Made by a program: the position numbers and the translations under genes. Shown piece after piece: positions 35,449-35,487 of a DNA stretch of 35,487 nucleotides (position 1 is its first letter; each line of letters starts with the position of its first letter). The stretch is from Nemertoderma westbladi (lineage: Eukaryota > Xenacoelomorpha > Nemertodermatida > Nemertodermatidae). The stretch lies in contig JAUCBJ010004695.1 of NCBI GenBank assembly GCA_032718475.1, forward strand, positions 1 through 35,487, written 5' to 3'. The notes beneath the pieces were generated by a model. It had not been told where the DNA came from, searched no databases, and saw only the letters and a list, made by a program, of their open reading frames with translations.

Positions 35449-35487
35449 TCAGCCAACGGACTCCAACATTAAGTATTCATATTCTGC

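Overview
This is a eukaryotic, most likely invertebrate animal, nuclear window that is AT-rich, repeat-dense and gene-poor. The animal origin is supported by a FOXN2/3-type forkhead gene, a SIRT3-like sirtuin, and a mixture of typical metazoan transposons: a pogo/Tigger-like DNA transposon, a Harbinger relic, a BEL/Pao integrase relic, and two kinds of APE-type non-LTR retrotransposon. I cannot name the species. The palindromes ACCGGT and AGGCCT recur through the non-coding DNA, as they do in some marine invertebrate genomes, but that is only an impression.

Layout. Positions 1-3530 hold tandem arrays: a 36-bp CACCC-rich repeat with a 339-bp higher-order period, and several short GC-rich repeats. 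Positions 4010-5024 and 12837-14239 are two inverted copies of one dispersed element, each about 300 bp of unique sequence followed by an array of a 31-bp minisatellite. Between them lie a BEL/Pao integrase fragment (5025-5507), an unrecognised coding fragment, a tRNA-derived sequence (7706-7779), a 68-bp minisatellite (9077-9998), and an open reading frame (11056-12272) that is split by a non-LTR insertion flanked by a perfect 11-bp target duplication. Positions 14243-17335 are fragments of the same non-LTR family, interrupted by a 490-bp near-perfect inverted repeat.

The two clear host genes are both on the minus strand and both uninterrupted: the sirtuin at 19615-21378, with an unusual 15-copy heptad-repeat region before the catalytic domain, and the forkhead gene at 28715-30253. 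Between them are a CR1/L2-like retrotransposon end (22744-23705), a Harbinger transposase relic (23704-24150), two non-LTR copies placed head to head (24271-26325), and a MITE-like element (27092-27543).

Positions 30357-33351 are a complete and apparently intact pogo/Tigger-like transposon with 22-bp perfect terminal inverted repeats, TA target duplication, subterminal repeats and a 558-residue transposase with all three catalytic aspartates. The window ends in an unrecognised 264-codon open frame on the minus strand (34654-35448).

The genes do not form an operon or pathway. The sirtuin and forkhead genes are independent nuclear genes in a transposon-rich neighbourhood. The strongest leads are the intact pogo-like element, the minisatellite-bearing inverted element pair, the retrotransposon-split reading frame, the heptad-repeat sirtuin and the long foldback at 14632-15120.
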